The translations under genes were made by a program, and so were the position numbers. Source: Smallanthus sonchifolius (lineage: Eukaryota; Streptophyta; Magnoliopsida; Asterales; Asteraceae). From it: DNA of 64,000 nt. Below, one piece after another: positions 35,177-46,187 of the stretch; the first letter of the stretch is position 1, and each line of letters starts with the position of its first letter. Under the pieces are notes generated by a model, which searched no databases, had not been told where the DNA came from, and saw nothing but the letters and a program-made list of their open reading frames with translations. Location: assembly GCA_023525975.1 (NCBI GenBank), contig CM042021.1:79367501-79431500 (forward strand). The letters are read 5' to 3'.

Positions 35177-37227
35177 TGTGACAACCCGACATTTCAGGTC
35201 AATATCCGTACACATTATAAACAAGTTTACATTATAATTATTTTTGTGATTTATTTAATTTCGCAAACAAGGACTTTAGAGTCTAACAAAAACCGAGCAT
35301 TGTCTCAGTTCACATTTGGTAATTCTAGGAGTTACCGGTTCACATACACTTATAACCCGAATAAATTCGAACACTAGTGGTTAAAATAAATAACCAGAAA
35401 AATATATATATATTATTTTACACAAACTTGACGTAGAGCGATAAATTATTTTGGAATAAATTTATTATACCGTAGGGAAAATAAACCGAATTAAACTACC
35501 CCTTTTTAAACTCTAATTGGTATTAATACCTAAATCTAATTGTTTTGTTATTATAACCCAAACCCCCCAACCCACCCTTGACTTTTGGCCGAAAAAGCCA
35601 GAGAAACCCCCTCCCTTACTCGACCCATACCTCACTGAGAAAACTCACATATAACCATACTCGCTTCAATCATTTTTCTCACAATTCCCATTCATCACAC
35701 TAATTTCATACGGCAAATTCTCCATTTATCTTCAAAATCAAAGCCAAGTTTTAAGACAAAAACCATCAGGATTCAGTGTTTTCAAGTGTTTCTGAAAAGG
35801 GTTTAGCAAAAGATTCAAGATCATCTCTGTTTTCGCTCATCATCATCGCCACTGTTTTAAAGGTAAAAACTCGATATTTTCATATTATTTTCTTAAAATC
35901 CGGAGCCAAACATGCAAAATGTTCAAACACAAGTAAGATAACAAGAAAAGTGTATCAAATTCAAAGTTTAAAACATAAAAATATGCAGGACTGATTCTGT
36001 CAAACAGAAGTCCAGTAATCGAAACTAGGAGTTTCGATTTAACTCAATCGAAACTAGGAGTTTCGATACCTGTTGATCCATCGAAACTAGGAGTTTCGAT
36101 GCCTTTTACTCAATCGAAACTAGGTAGTTTCGATAGAAAATACTCAATCGAAACTAGGTAGTTTCGATACCTTATTCTCCATCGAAACTAAGTAGTTTCG
36201 ACACACATATTCTCCATCGAAACTAAGTAGTTTCGACACCTGTACAACAGTCCCAGTTGGGCAGTAACTCAAAACTATTTTACAACAAAACATGTGTTGA
36301 ACAACTAAGGAGATATTCAAACAAAAACGACCAGATTTACAAGGTCGGTGAACAATTTACAATTAAGACGTTGGTCTTAACAACAATTTACCCTTGGTAT
36401 CTAGGGTACAAATAGTCAAGGTTGACTACAACAAGTATTATTTCAAGTATATACACACACTCAAGGTGAGTTTCACGGTCCCTTTTTACTGTTTTCAATA
36501 TTTGGGGGAAAAACATACTTACAACTATTTTATGGGATAACAAGAGAATAAGACACGACTTTATGTTTACATGGGATGAGAACAACACATTGGAGGCCGC
36601 TAAAGTCCCCTGGAACAACATAGTAACCATTAACTGTAGCCTAGGGTCCTATGAATAGTACTATGGAGAGTGACGTCTCCCGGTCATGGTTAGTCGCGCT
36701 AACCACAATCTGGAGGATTTATGGCCGCATAGAACCTGATAACGCTTATTATGGGCTCACACATGTCATGGTTTGGTTACGCCTCATGTATGAACATATT
36801 ATTTGTATTCTTAGCTAGTTTACAAATGGGTCAACAATTCTTATTCTGCTTATCTCATGCAACTGAATTATTTATGAACAAATGAAGTTTACAAAGAACA
36901 ATTTGATTAAACCTGTGAACTCACCAACCTTGTGTTGACGATTTTAAGTATGTTTTTCAGGTAACTGAACGTGATTTCAAGGTTAGCAATGTAGATTACA
37001 TGCATGCACGATGGATACTACTCAAGGAGGATTTCCCTTGTATAACTCATTGAATTGAGTCATATTTGTGAAATCTTAACTTTTTGTAAACTCAGATTAT
37101 GTTTTTGTAATGTATAATCTTAATCTTGTTTATGTATCCATTTATCATGTATGTGTTTGCGGTAATCATATGCTTTGGAAACTAGTGAACGTCGTGCCTC
37201 GCGTTTCCGCCTTGGCGGGGTGTGACA
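35177..37227 (+). repeat. 3' LTR of element D
   Basis: 2,051 bp, almost identical to 27315-29364. Includes the same seven-hairpin array at 36018-36236. Followed by the AGCTG duplication 37228-37232. Confidence 0.95.
36018..36236 (+). repeat. Array of seven ATCGAAACT/AGTTTCGAT hairpins, 3' LTR of D
   Basis: Same seven units and spacing as in the 5' LTR. The substitution I see in this stretch falls in a spacer, not in an arm. Confidence 0.95.
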
Positions 37228-37232
37228 AGCTG

Positions 37233-38671
37233 AGGCTGAGGTCTCAATAGCAACTCCCAGCTCTGCTATTGTGATCTATGAAGCTGAAGTAGAGGCATGC
37301 AATAAAGACAAAGGGAAAGGAATCATGATAGAGGAAGAAGAAAAAAGGACAGAGGAAGAAAATGAGGAGGTGGAAAGAAGAAGAAGAGAAAGAGAAGAGG
37401 AGGAAATGGTTGAGCTTAAGAAGGATCAAGAAAGAAAAGCTGCCATGCTCCTCAGAGAACAACAGCTGGATAAAACAAGGGTTCAAGTTCCTGCAGCTTC
37501 ACAAATAAAAAAAGATGAAGCCTTAGTTCTTCAGCTGTAGGAACAGTTAAATAAAGAAGACGAAGAGAGGGAGAGGAAGAGAAAACAAGAAGTCAAGTTC
37601 AGAATCACTGATTCTGAACTTGCTAAAGAAATGAGTGAAGAGTGGACAGAGTCTCTGATTTCTCAAGGTGAGTATGCTGACTACCTTGAGAAATTATCAA
37701 ATAAAGAAATATACAGAGCCTTCATGGGACAACAAGGTAAACTGGCAAATAAGTAAAGGGCTGAAGAAGAAGAAAAGGCCAAACAAAAATCCAGAAAAAC
37801 CATCGCCTTCAATGTCAGATCCCATGAAGAAAGGAAGGTCAGGATGGACTTCCAAAAGGCTAGAGGAGAAAGTGGAAAGAGGTTGGGTCCCATGAGCTTC
37901 ATGAACCTACATGCCCTCTACTTAAAAGTGAAAAAGGAAGAAGAAGAGAGACTGAAGAAGATAGGTTCTAAAAGAAGGGTAGATACTCATCAGGAAGAAA
38001 GAAAACCAAAGAATCCCAAACCTACTCCCTCATCCTCTCCTCTATCTATCCAACAACCTTCCACTTTCCCTCCTAGATCACTATCCTCTCCTCCCAAAGA
38101 GTCCAAGTCATCTCACCCAGCTCCCTCTCATCAACAGCCTCCCAAAAAGAAAACAAAACCTCCTACCACATCTAAAGAATCAAGAAATATTGTACAACAG
38201 TTCTACAGTGATTTGGATCAGTGGTTTGAAGTATTCAGGGGAAGGGTATAGACGAAGAGATCAGTTTACAACTCTGTTGATGAGGTGATGCAGCTTCCAG
38301 ACTCTGATCTTTAAAGAATGATGGAACTGGGTGAAGCTCATGAGCCTGATAATGAAAGTGGTAGACATCTGTTGCTAGTGATCAAAAATCAATTTAACCC
38401 TAGCAAAGATGTTGTCATTGATGCAAAACCTCTCCAATCCCACTTTCCAATTATCAAATGGTCCTACAATGCTATCAAAGATGAATAAACATTGATGGAT
38501 GTCAGAGGACAAAAGATGAGATGTTCAAGCAAGACCATCTTCAGCATGCCAAGCAAAGACATCCTATCTCTATTTGAAGCTCCTCTTGAAAATCCAAGCA
38601 AGGACCTAAGAGGCTATGAGACTGCAAGAATTATTGCACAAATGCAAAAGCTTTAGCAACAAATACAGTAG
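37233..38671 (+). pseudogene. ORF3 of element B, C-terminal part
   Basis: Continues ORF3 after element D. A Glu/Lys-rich helix (37271-37540; ERRRREREEEEMVELKK) is followed by FRITDSELAKEMSEEW, EERKVRMDFQKARGESGKR, a Pro-rich region, FYSDLDQWFEVFRGRV and NPSKDVVIDAKPLQSH, ending near 38671. It aligns throughout with residues about 940-1432 of A's ORF3. Stops or frame changes occur at about 37538, 37754, 38249, 38312, 38486 and 38654. Confidence 0.75.
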
Positions 38672-38693
38672 GAGAATTTTGGTAGCATCATAC

Positions 38694-38704
38694 TAGGGGG
38701 AGTT
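38694..38704 (+). other. Polypurine tract, element B
   Basis: AGGGGGAGTT directly before TGTAGAG. It matches the tract of element A. Confidence 0.75.
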
Positions 38705-39404
38705 TGTAGAGATTAAGACTGGTGACTACAAAATTCTCTAAGTATAGATGATGCGGATTCCACAATTTTGCTGCTGACTTACAATGTTACTGCTGATAAA
38801 GCAATTGTTGCGGATAGCTATGTTCTCCTGCTGATAAACATCTATGCTGCGTATTGCCTTATCTGCTGAAGTCCAAAGTTGCTGCTGATAGGCAAATCAT
38901 CAGCAGCTTTGACTTTACTACTGACACCTTTTGCTGAAACACTGATACACCTATCAGCAGAAGGAATGTTATTGGTGTAGATGACAAAAGACAATGCTCC
39001 TATTCTGATCTGTCCTGCAATGATTACTGAGAAGACCTTAGTTTTGTTGTTGACTTTTCATTACAGAAGTCTTTTCACTGCAGTTGTCATTTAGCTACAT
39101 GTCTTTATGTTGTAAACCAATAGTAGTATAGCTTCTCATTAGTGCAAGATCAACGGCTTGTGTTTGATCTGATCCTTAGAATCAAGGGTCTGTCTTGATT
39201 CTAAGTTCCTTTATATGTATTGTATCTTTTCATTTTACAAGTCTGCTTCCTTAGAGTTTTCTCTGTAAACTTGTAAACATTGAAGATTAATACACTTTGC
39301 ATTTATCAGTATTATCTTTGTTTTCTTGTTTACATTGCATAGTTGTGATTGTTTCCGCCAATCTCAAACTGAACAGAACAATCTTGTAAAATACCGATCC
39401 TACA
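38705..39404 (+). repeat. 3' LTR of copia element B
   Basis: 700 bp, TGTAGAGATT... to ...CGATCCTACA, alignable over its length with A's 698-bp LTR. U3 (38755-38950) has scattered TTGCTGCTGA and ATCAGCAGC motifs but no clean 38-nt tandem like A's. A weak TTATATGTA promoter motif is near 39211. The next bases are minus-strand LTR H. Confidence 0.8.
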
Positions 39405-40035
39405 ATGAGTCATCTATAATGAGTTATATAGGAAAAATCCCCAAAAATAGTACCCAGACAAACATTGATGATTCATACTTGAGATACTTCTTGAATCCGC
39501 GTTTAGTTCACTGAAAAACATACTTAAAATGTGTCAACACTAGGTTGGTGAGTTCACAGGCTTTAAGTAATCATATATTAGTAATCCAATTGTATAAAAA
39601 AAACCATTTCAAGTGTATATAATAAACATAGCAATTTGTGCTTGACCTATTTGTAAACTAGCTGGCTTTACAAATGTTATGTTCATACATGAGCCTTTTA
39701 ACCAAACCTGACAAAGTTGTAAGCCCCCTCCATCTCTCCCCACGGGTATGCGTTAAGACAATATGCGGTCATTTGGCCACGTAGACCCCAGTTTAGCGCG
39801 ACTAACCATGACTAGGAGTGTCAATCCCAAATAGTACTATTCATAGAATCTCGACAATCCATAGCTAATGGTTATTAATTGTTTTGTCATTGATACATGG
39901 GACTTTACGGGCCCTTAATTGTACTCATGCAAACATAAGGGTCGGTCTTGTTTTATTGTTGTCATATAAAAACAATTGTAAGTATGTTTCTCCCCTAAAG
40001 TGTATAAAACAGTAAAAAGGGATAGTGAAACTCAC

Positions 40036-40095
40036 CTCGTGCTTGTGAATGCTAGCAAACGATAATTGTTCCTAATCAACTTGACTACTCATACC
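40036..40095 (-). promoter_or_regulatory. Putative leader mini-exon of LTR H
   Basis: On the minus strand ACTAG|GG, then 60 nt, then ACGAG|GTGAGTTTC, with TTTTTCAG ending at 39511. It matches the K, C, D and F layout. Confidence 0.4.
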
Positions 40096-41637
40096 CTAGT
40101 TACACAAGGGTAATGTGTGTTAAGACTAAATGTCTTAAGTGCAATTATTCACCCGACTTATTAAATCCGGTTTAGGATGTGTTCGTTTAGAAAAAGTATC
40201 TTGTATTACGACCCGTTGGTGATTATTATTTTTGTTACGTGAGTGTCAACATATATGAATATTTGTATAGTTGCTTAAGGTTGACATGTTATAATGGACA
40301 AACCATTTAACTCTTGACAACTATACACATATATTATTAATAGAATTATATCCCACTTTAATCGTTTTGACATAGTTTAATACACGATAAGTTTTGTGAC
40401 CTATATATTTATATATATATACTTGTCAAGATTCCATGCAAATAATTATCACATAATGCTCAGGAATAATTACACATAATACATAACTTTATATTATGTT
40501 ATTCCAGTTTCTAAATTCACAATTTAAAGAATTAATTAGTCGGCATAATGCTCTTATCGAATATAATAGTTAAATAAATATCTAGGTTTTTATATCATTT
40601 GACTTTGTAATAATATTATTTTTAAAACTTGATTCTTTTCAAAAACATCTTTATTTTGTATAATTTATTATCTTTTATCAAAAATATCTTTAGAGTACAA
40701 AGTCGTTAATTCCATAAAATCGTCATAACAAAATAGTGTTTATGTCTCACATTTCTTCGAGTTACATCGTCTATTATAAGATCATAATTATCGTATAGTT
40801 ATATCCTTTATCAAATCACTCATTAATAATAATCATGCGTTTTTATCGATAAAAAATGTAACATAATCCCGGTTTTGTAATCATATATATTTTCATACAC
40901 GTATTCGTTGATTTTATATATTTCTTTGCTCTATGAACTATTATCCTATTTTTGGTGATCTATCATTCATGAGTTTTCAAGACTTAGCTTTTCGTAATTG
41001 CCTTCATTTTATCATTTAGGAATCCAAAGAAAACTAAACATATATACATGCATATCTACGACTTATGCATACACATACACAAGTTATTATATCTTTAGAT
41101 TTAGTCTATTTTCATGAATCTAGTGCATACATACACAAAAATACCCACATGTTTTGTGACCACATCATAATATCAACTTATACTAGCATGCATTTCATGA
41201 ACCAAAACATACACTTATATACATGCATATCACGACATCTTGTTCATACATATAACATATTTTAGAATTCCACAATTCCAAGTTTTAGGTTAGATCCTTT
41301 AGTTTTGTGATTATTATGAAAACTCTTTCGTTTTTAGATAAACTTTGCACTTTGGAACTAAGATCTATAGATAGAGAAAGGTTTGTAGTAGGTTATACCC
41401 TAAAGAAGTGAGAATGGCGATTTTTGTCGATGAAATGAGTGTAATCTCTAGTTCCTAGCTTGAATACCTTGAGATCTCCTCTTGAATGCTCCTTTTAACA
41501 CCAAATGGAGATGGTTCCTTCTTGAATTCTAGTGTATAACACTAGTAACTAGTGTGTGTGTGTAACTAGAGTGAGCCGAGAGAGAGAGGTAGAGAGAAAG
41601 AGTTCTTAAACTCTTGTTGTTGGGTAAGTTTACTCTC

Positions 41638-41645
41638 TTATATAC
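41638..41645 (-). promoter_or_regulatory. TATA box of LTR H (minus strand)
   Basis: Minus strand GGTATATAAGAGAG, upstream of a CT-rich leader, fits a U3 promoter for LTR H. Confidence 0.45.
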
Positions 41646-42280
41646 CAAGTAGATGGAGTGTGATCTTGAGTAAAAGCATCATCATGAGATGGATAATGGT
41701 TGAGTGGAGTGTTAAGGAAACTGGAATGATGATAGGGTGGTTGGTTGGTGGTGCCCTGAACCACATCAACAAGAAAAAGGATTGAGTGTTTAGTGTGTGT
41801 AGTCATTCCATCTAGTCATTCATCATCCTAATTAGGTCTTGTACCTTGTAGTAGGTAACCCAAATGATGAGAGGGTTTGGTTGGGTGTATGTGGCCGAAA
41901 ATCAATCCATCAAGTAAGAAAGATTTGAATGTGATAACAATGATTGAAGTTGGTAAACAAGATCAAGTGAACTAGGTGTTAGTTTGAAGTGTAGGTTAAA
42001 ACAAATGATGAGGATGTAGTTGTTGTTGTTGTGCCGTGAATAGGTGAACAAAAGGAGGGTAGAGTGAATTTGAATGTTAATTAGATAAGTTGGTACCCCA
42101 TTGTGTTGATTAGATGTTGAAGTTGTCAAACCGTTAATTTATGTATTCTCCCGGATGGTTCCTAAAATATCCCATCCATTTTTGTTGGAACACTTGTGTG
42201 ACAACCAGTCTTGTAATAGATTAGGTCTTTATGATTTCTTGTATGTAATGTTTTCTAAGTTTGTTAAGTTTGTTGTAACA

Positions 42281-42368
42281 GGCGAACTTAACAAGTTCGC
42301 CTGATATATTTGTGGTGAACTTACTAAGTTCGCCTAAGGCTAGTTCTGGCGAACTTGCTAAGTTCGCC
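42281..42368 (+). repeat. Three GGCGAACTT/AAGTTCGCC hairpins, LTR G
   Basis: 21-nt palindromes at 42281-42301, 42314-42334 and 42348-42368, spaced 33 and 34 nt, with loops AAC, ACT-like and GCT. The third has perfect 9-bp arms. They end 17 nt before the TATA box. Confidence 0.9.
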
Positions 42369-42385
42369 TATAGCAGTGTGTTGCC

Positions 42386-42393
42386 TATAAATA
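42386..42393 (+). promoter_or_regulatory. TATA box, LTR G
   Basis: TATAAATA just downstream of the hairpin array. Confidence 0.65.
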
Positions 42394-42614
42394 GTGCTTA
42401 CTTTGTGTTGATTTGTACATATGGGATTTGTAACTTGTAAGCACTTTTATCAGAGCAATACAACATAGAGTTTATTGTAATCTTGTCTTTATGTGTGATT
42501 CTATTGTATGTGTATCTGTTCGATACGCATGTATTCGTTAGGATTCCGCACTACGAGTTCACGTTGCGTGTTATACATTTGAGATCGATCTGTAGACCCG
42601 CTGGGACATAAAAT

Positions 42615-42624
42615 TGGTATCAGA
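42615..42624 (+). other. Primer binding site, element G
   Basis: TGGTATCAGA then AC, matching the initiator-Met primer site at the first ten positions and at the twelfth. Confidence 0.75.
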
Positions 42625-42625
42625 A

Positions 42626-43096
42626 CTTTTGCTCTTGATTAGTGATTATCGTGTGACATTGTTTCGATCGAATTTGCATTCATAGACTGAGATTTTCGAA
42701 GACTTTTGTATTCGTGGATTTTCTTGCTGTTTTTGAAGAGTTTTTGGATTGATTTCATCATTTTTGGTGTTGTTTTTCCAAAATTGATCCTTTAGAAGTG
42801 TTCTATTTCACAAATTGAAGAATCCTACGACTTGAATTTGTTCAATTCCTTCAAAATCACAAAATATGATGATTTTCAGTCTGGTTGGTTGCGTTTGGGT
42901 GTTAGAGCATTCCTCCTTGTTCTTCAGCTGAAACAGGCGAACTTATCCAAGAAGTTACAGGCGAACTTGTTTGGGTGAACTTGTTAAGTTCGCTTTCCCC
43001 TGATGTGGCGAACTTGTTATGTTCGCTTGCTAAGTTCGCTTTTGACAGAATTTGTTCAAAATTTTTCTAAGTGTTGAATTTTTCAAGATTGCAAAG
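42626..43096 (+). other. Leader of element G with further GCGAACTT motifs
   Basis: Non-coding. Between 42940 and 43045 it has about five copies of GCGAACTT or its partner AAGTTCGC, including GTGAACTTGTTAAGTTCGC and GCGAACTTGTTATGTTCGC, the same palindrome as in the LTR. Confidence 0.7.
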
Positions 43097-43480
43097 ATGT
43101 CAAGTTCAAATCATGCTAGCGTGAACAACATGACTCATTTACTAAACTATGATAATGAAATTGGTACTCCAACCAAGCCACCGAGGCTGATGAACTTAAA
43201 AGATTACTCTAACTGGAAAAGTCGTTTTGAGAACTATGTTAACATTAGTGATACGAGCTTGTGGATTCCAATTAGTGAAGGATACAAACATCCTATTCAT
43301 TCTCAAATGGGAAGAGCAGATTTTCCAAAACTAGTTGAAGAGAAGCTTTTGTATGACAGAGAAAAGTAAGCACTAGCTACTTTAACAATGTGTCTGCCTT
43401 TAGATATATATCATACTTTCAAGAAGTTTACTACCTCACGTGATCTTTGGGAAGGGTTTGCCAAGAGATGTGAAGGGAGT
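43097..43480 (+). pseudogene. gag: gag N-terminus of copia element G
   Basis: Starts MSSSNHASVNNMTHLLNYDN, with the copia gag N-terminal pattern PPRLMNLKDYSNWKSRFENYV. A stop at 43367 interrupts it, and the same frame continues (ALATLTMCLPLDIYHTF, LWEGFAKRCEGS) until LTR L begins at 43481. The C-terminal part resumes at 56868 with RYYHLLSEM. By comparison with other copia gags a short piece between the two is probably missing, removed with the deletion that joined L to E. Confidence 0.7.
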
Positions 43481-43667
43481 TGATGTGCTTGAAATTACAC
43501 ATCTTTTCGGCACAAAACTTCGCTCATTTCACGATCAATTCTTGGTTACTTTCAACGTTTAGACACTTAATTGCTTCATTTCCTGTTTTGTAGGTTTTTG
43601 TGAAGCTTGGTGAACAAACAAGGAGATTCAGGGAAAAAAAGTGAAGTTTTAGGGTTTCTGTGATAGA

Positions 43668-43962
43668 GGCACGGTCGTGTCCCTAATTGGCACGGTCGTG
43701 CCAAGCTTACAAACCTAGGCACGGTCGCGCCCCGTACCTGGCACGACCGCGCCAAGCCAAAACTCAAGGCACAACCGTGCCTTGACTCCCCACGGTCGCG
43801 TGTCAACCCGTGACTCTGACTCAGCCGTACCCTCGAAGAAAGAGAGCCAATGAAAGAAGCAGATCGGTCAAACCACCTGTCCCACGACCGTGCTAAACCC
43901 TTGGCACGGTCGCGTCCCCTTGTCTGGCACGGTCGTGCCTTCCCACTAGGCACGGTCGTGCC
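43668..43962 (+). repeat. About ten GGCACGGTCGTGCC hairpins in LTR L
   Basis: Perfect or near-perfect 14-nt palindromes (GGCACG/CGTGCC arms, centre GT, sometimes AC), mostly about 19-29 nt apart, with one longer gap at about 43800-43870. Many variants swap CGTGCC for CGCGCC, which keeps G-U type pairing. Three are perfect GGCACGGTCGTGCC (43688, 43927, 43949). The array ends nine bases before the TATA box. Confidence 0.9.
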
Positions 43963-43970
43963 TCTTGTTT

Positions 43971-43978
43971 TATAAATA
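43971..43978 (+). promoter_or_regulatory. TATA box, LTR L
   Basis: TATAAATA directly downstream of the hairpin cluster. Confidence 0.65.
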
Positions 43979-45275
43979 TCAGAAGTTTTCCTCACATCAG
44001 AAGCTGAAGACCTGGAGAGTTGAAGCCCTTAGCACTGTTTTGTGCTTCGAATTTCCTTGTTTCTAGCCACAATTCAAGCTTCTAGGAGGGACTACAACAT
44101 CAAGAGGATCACCATACATCATCATCGTCATCTAGCTTGGGGAAGTTGTTTGATTCTTAGCATTTCTTTATGAGTCTTGTAACTTTTCCTTGCTTTGTTC
44201 CTATTCTTATGCTCACCATGAGCTAACTCTTGACATCACTTTGGTTTAGATGAAGTTTAGTAACGTTTGACAACATTTATGGATTTTTGGCATAGTTTAT
44301 GTTAATGTTATGACAATGGCATGATTATTCCTCAATGATATTGTGTATTTGGGAGTTGTTATTGTTTGCAAGACTTGTATATGTATTGGCTTTGTATGTT
44401 GAAAAACCCATGGTCTATGCATGTATTCATTGATTAGTGTATGTATGTATGCTAGTTTATGGCTTTTGACTAGGAATGGTGGATGAAGTCTTGTTTATGG
44501 TTGAAAACTCTTGAATGTGCATCCTTGTGCTTATGTTTGGAAAGACAAAGTGCATGTTATGGTGTGTCATGTTTAGTATTATGTTCATCTAGGACTTGTT
44601 GACGCAATCTTCTAGTTTATGTAATCTTGATATGAACATTGTGTGTTGAAGAAGTGCATGTTGTTGTTTACTTTAATCAACTTGAGGTGGGTTATGTGTT
44701 GATTCGTGTAACCTTTCCAACTAGTTGTTGAATTAGCCAACCTTGACAGGAAGCTAGTCCAATCTTTATTAAACATTAACGTATTCATAGCACATGAGCT
44801 TCATTGTATGATTTTAGGTGGTTGGTTTGTGTAATTCATTCTAACTTTCCGAAGAATCATTTGATTAGATGTCTTTGACGAGAATTTAGTCAACTTATTT
44901 ATCGTGCGCGTGTCATGTAATTGTAGTTGTTGTTGGATCTCTACTAAATGGATTCGAGACCGAAGTGATATTCCTTCCTTGATTGTTTGACTTGTGTTCT
45001 TAATTTAGTTTTATATTCTTGCATATTAGTTTAATCAAAAATCAACTTAAACATATTTTACCCTTACTTGATTGGATTTTAGTTCCGGTTTATTATCGCA
45101 TTCCACCGTGTCCACGGATTGATATCCGGTTCTTACCTTTACTATATTGCTATTCGACGGGTACACTGCCCGATGTGTGTGTGATTAGTCTTTGGTGAAA
45201 ACCCTTTTTAAAACTAATACTGTGTGATAAATCTCTATTAAAATATATATAGTTTCACACGCATCAAGTTTTTGG

Positions 45276-46187
45276 CGCCAAGGGTGCAACTTGATTAATT
45301 GGGGCGGCCGGAGTGACTACTGCAAAATTTTTTGCCTTTCTCTTCCTGGTGTTTCGATACTGTTCGTTTTGAACTTCTTTGACATGAGTAGGAGGAGTTG
45401 TGGTGTCAGAAACTTTCTTGGCCCCCTTTTTGGTAAGAGTACCTGCTATAACGTGATTATCGGTCAGTGTGGCAGCTAGACGAATAGCATCTTCTAGGTT
45501 TGCAGGATTTCTTCCCAGAACAGTGTCCTGGATTTGTCTCGGTAGGCCACCGATATATTTTTCAATACACCTAGACAAAGGTGTAACCATGTGAGGTACC
45601 AGCATGCTCAGTTCGTGAAAACGGTTGGTGTACGCCAAGCTTTCACCGCTATCTTGGGTAAGATCCCAAAATTCCGCTTCCAGTTTCTTCATCTCATTTC
45701 GAAGACATAATTCCTCGGTCATGATCCTTTTCAGCTCATCCCATGGCAGAGCCATTGCTACTTCTACTCCCCTTGTTCTCTTTTCCCCATTCCACCAGGT
45801 TAGTGCCCGTTTTTGAAAGACACTAGTGGCATGGCCAACACGCAGATAGTCCGGACAGTCACTATTGAGGAAGTTGCCCTCAATATTTTCGAACCATTGA
45901 AGGAGTCCCGTGGCTCCTTCGGTACCATAAAATTTCAGGGGATTGCAAGAGTTGAAATGCTTGAAGATACATTGTGGCGGGTTGGCACCACCGCCCCTAC
46001 CAGTATTAGCACTACCACTGGCGTTCCCATTGTTGTTGCTATTGGCTTTAGTTAGTTGAGTTACTAGCTGAGTGAGGAGAGCAGCAAGGTCGGTATTATT
46101 GTTGTTGTTGGCATTGCCGGTATTGGTGTTGGTGCTATTGTTGGCGTTGTCGGTGTTGTTGCGGTTGATGTTACGACGAGGAGGCAT
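45276..46187 (-). pseudogene. gag: Truncated gag of Ty3 copy E (minus strand)
   Basis: Reads MPPRRNINRNN from 46187 down, with an Asn/Gly-rich N-terminus, then CIFKHFNSCNPLKFYGTEGATGLLQWFENIEG and ALTWWNGEKRTRG. It is nearly identical to F's gag at 53845 and below, but open: F has a TAG (53018) where E has a Gln codon. The frame is cut at about 45279, before the zinc knuckles, by fusion to the primer site of LTR L. Typical gag capsid function, incomplete here. Upstream on the minus strand are its own leader and primer site and the LTR it shares with F. Confidence 0.85.

Larger units (their letters stand above)
27315..37227 (+). mobile_element. Complete young Ty3 chromovirus element D
   Basis: 9.9 kb, LTRs of 2,050 and 2,051 bp with only about seven differences that I can count by eye (about 0.3%), so a recent insertion. 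It has an initiator-Met primer site, an upstream ORF of 252 codons, gag-pol with three in-frame stops but no frameshift, a polypurine tract and an AGCTG duplication. Inserted in ORF3 of copia element B. Confidence 0.95.
7426..39404 (+). mobile_element. SIRE-like Ty1/copia element B, split by Ty3 elements C and D
   Basis: The order gag - protease - integrase - reverse transcriptase - RNase H - spacer - ORF3 - polypurine tract - LTR is that of Ty1/copia with a SIRE-type third ORF. The 5' LTR and gag N-terminus lie left of the window beyond element A. ORF3 is interrupted by C (14941-25830) and D (27315-37227). Subtracting both, the visible part is about 11.2 kb. All ORFs are decayed. The 3' LTR abuts minus-strand LTR sequence of element H, so B inserted there. 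Confidence 0.75.
39405..42182 (-). repeat. Minus-strand Ty3-type LTR remnant H
   Basis: Non-coding, about 2.8 kb. On the minus strand it reads like LTR D near its 3' end (GTATGTTTTTCAG, TCCTATATAACTCATT; D has CCTTGTATAACTCATT), and has the shared mini-exon. A minus-strand TATA box at 41638-41645 is followed by a plausible leader. Both ends are cut, by copia B at 39404 and copia G at 42183, so no TGTCACA terminus is seen. A (TG)n run near 41555 and an AT-rich stretch at 40380-41000 are the only other features. Confidence 0.6.
42183..42608 (+). repeat. 5' LTR of copia element G
   Basis: TGTTGGAACACTTG... to ...CCCGCTGGGACA, 426 bp, followed after six bases by a primer site. U3 has three GCGAACTT/AAGTTCGC hairpins directly upstream of the TATA box at 42386. 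The exact 5' boundary is inferred from the TG start, since the other LTR is not in the window. Confidence 0.65.
43481..45266 (+). repeat. Athila-type LTR L with partial tRNA-Asp primer site
   Basis: 1,786 bp from TGATGTGCTTG to CACACGCATCA (inverted ends TGATG/CATCA), followed by AGTTTTTGGCGCC (45267-45279), the start of the tRNA-Asp type primer site of Athila/Ty3 OTA elements. Contains a CACGGTCGTG hairpin cluster (43668-43962) and a TATA box at 43971. No internal Athila sequence remains, because E-family sequence begins at the primer site. Confidence 0.75.

Noticed and set aside
36388..36630. Minus-strand open frame of 80 codons, duplicated at 28525-28767
   Set aside because: It is duplicated only because it lies in both LTRs of element D. 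No protein features, and it is antisense to the leader.
39326..39514. Small open frame crossing the B LTR / H boundary
   Set aside because: It spans two different elements and has no family resemblance.
41065..41265. 66-codon open frame in an AT-rich stretch
   Set aside because: It lies in LTR remnant H, with low-complexity Thr/His/Ile composition from CATACA-type repeats.
43576..43995. Minus-strand open frame of 139 codons
   Set aside because: It is a shadow of the CACGGTCGTG hairpin repeats in LTR L. Its Arg-rich translation follows the repeat.
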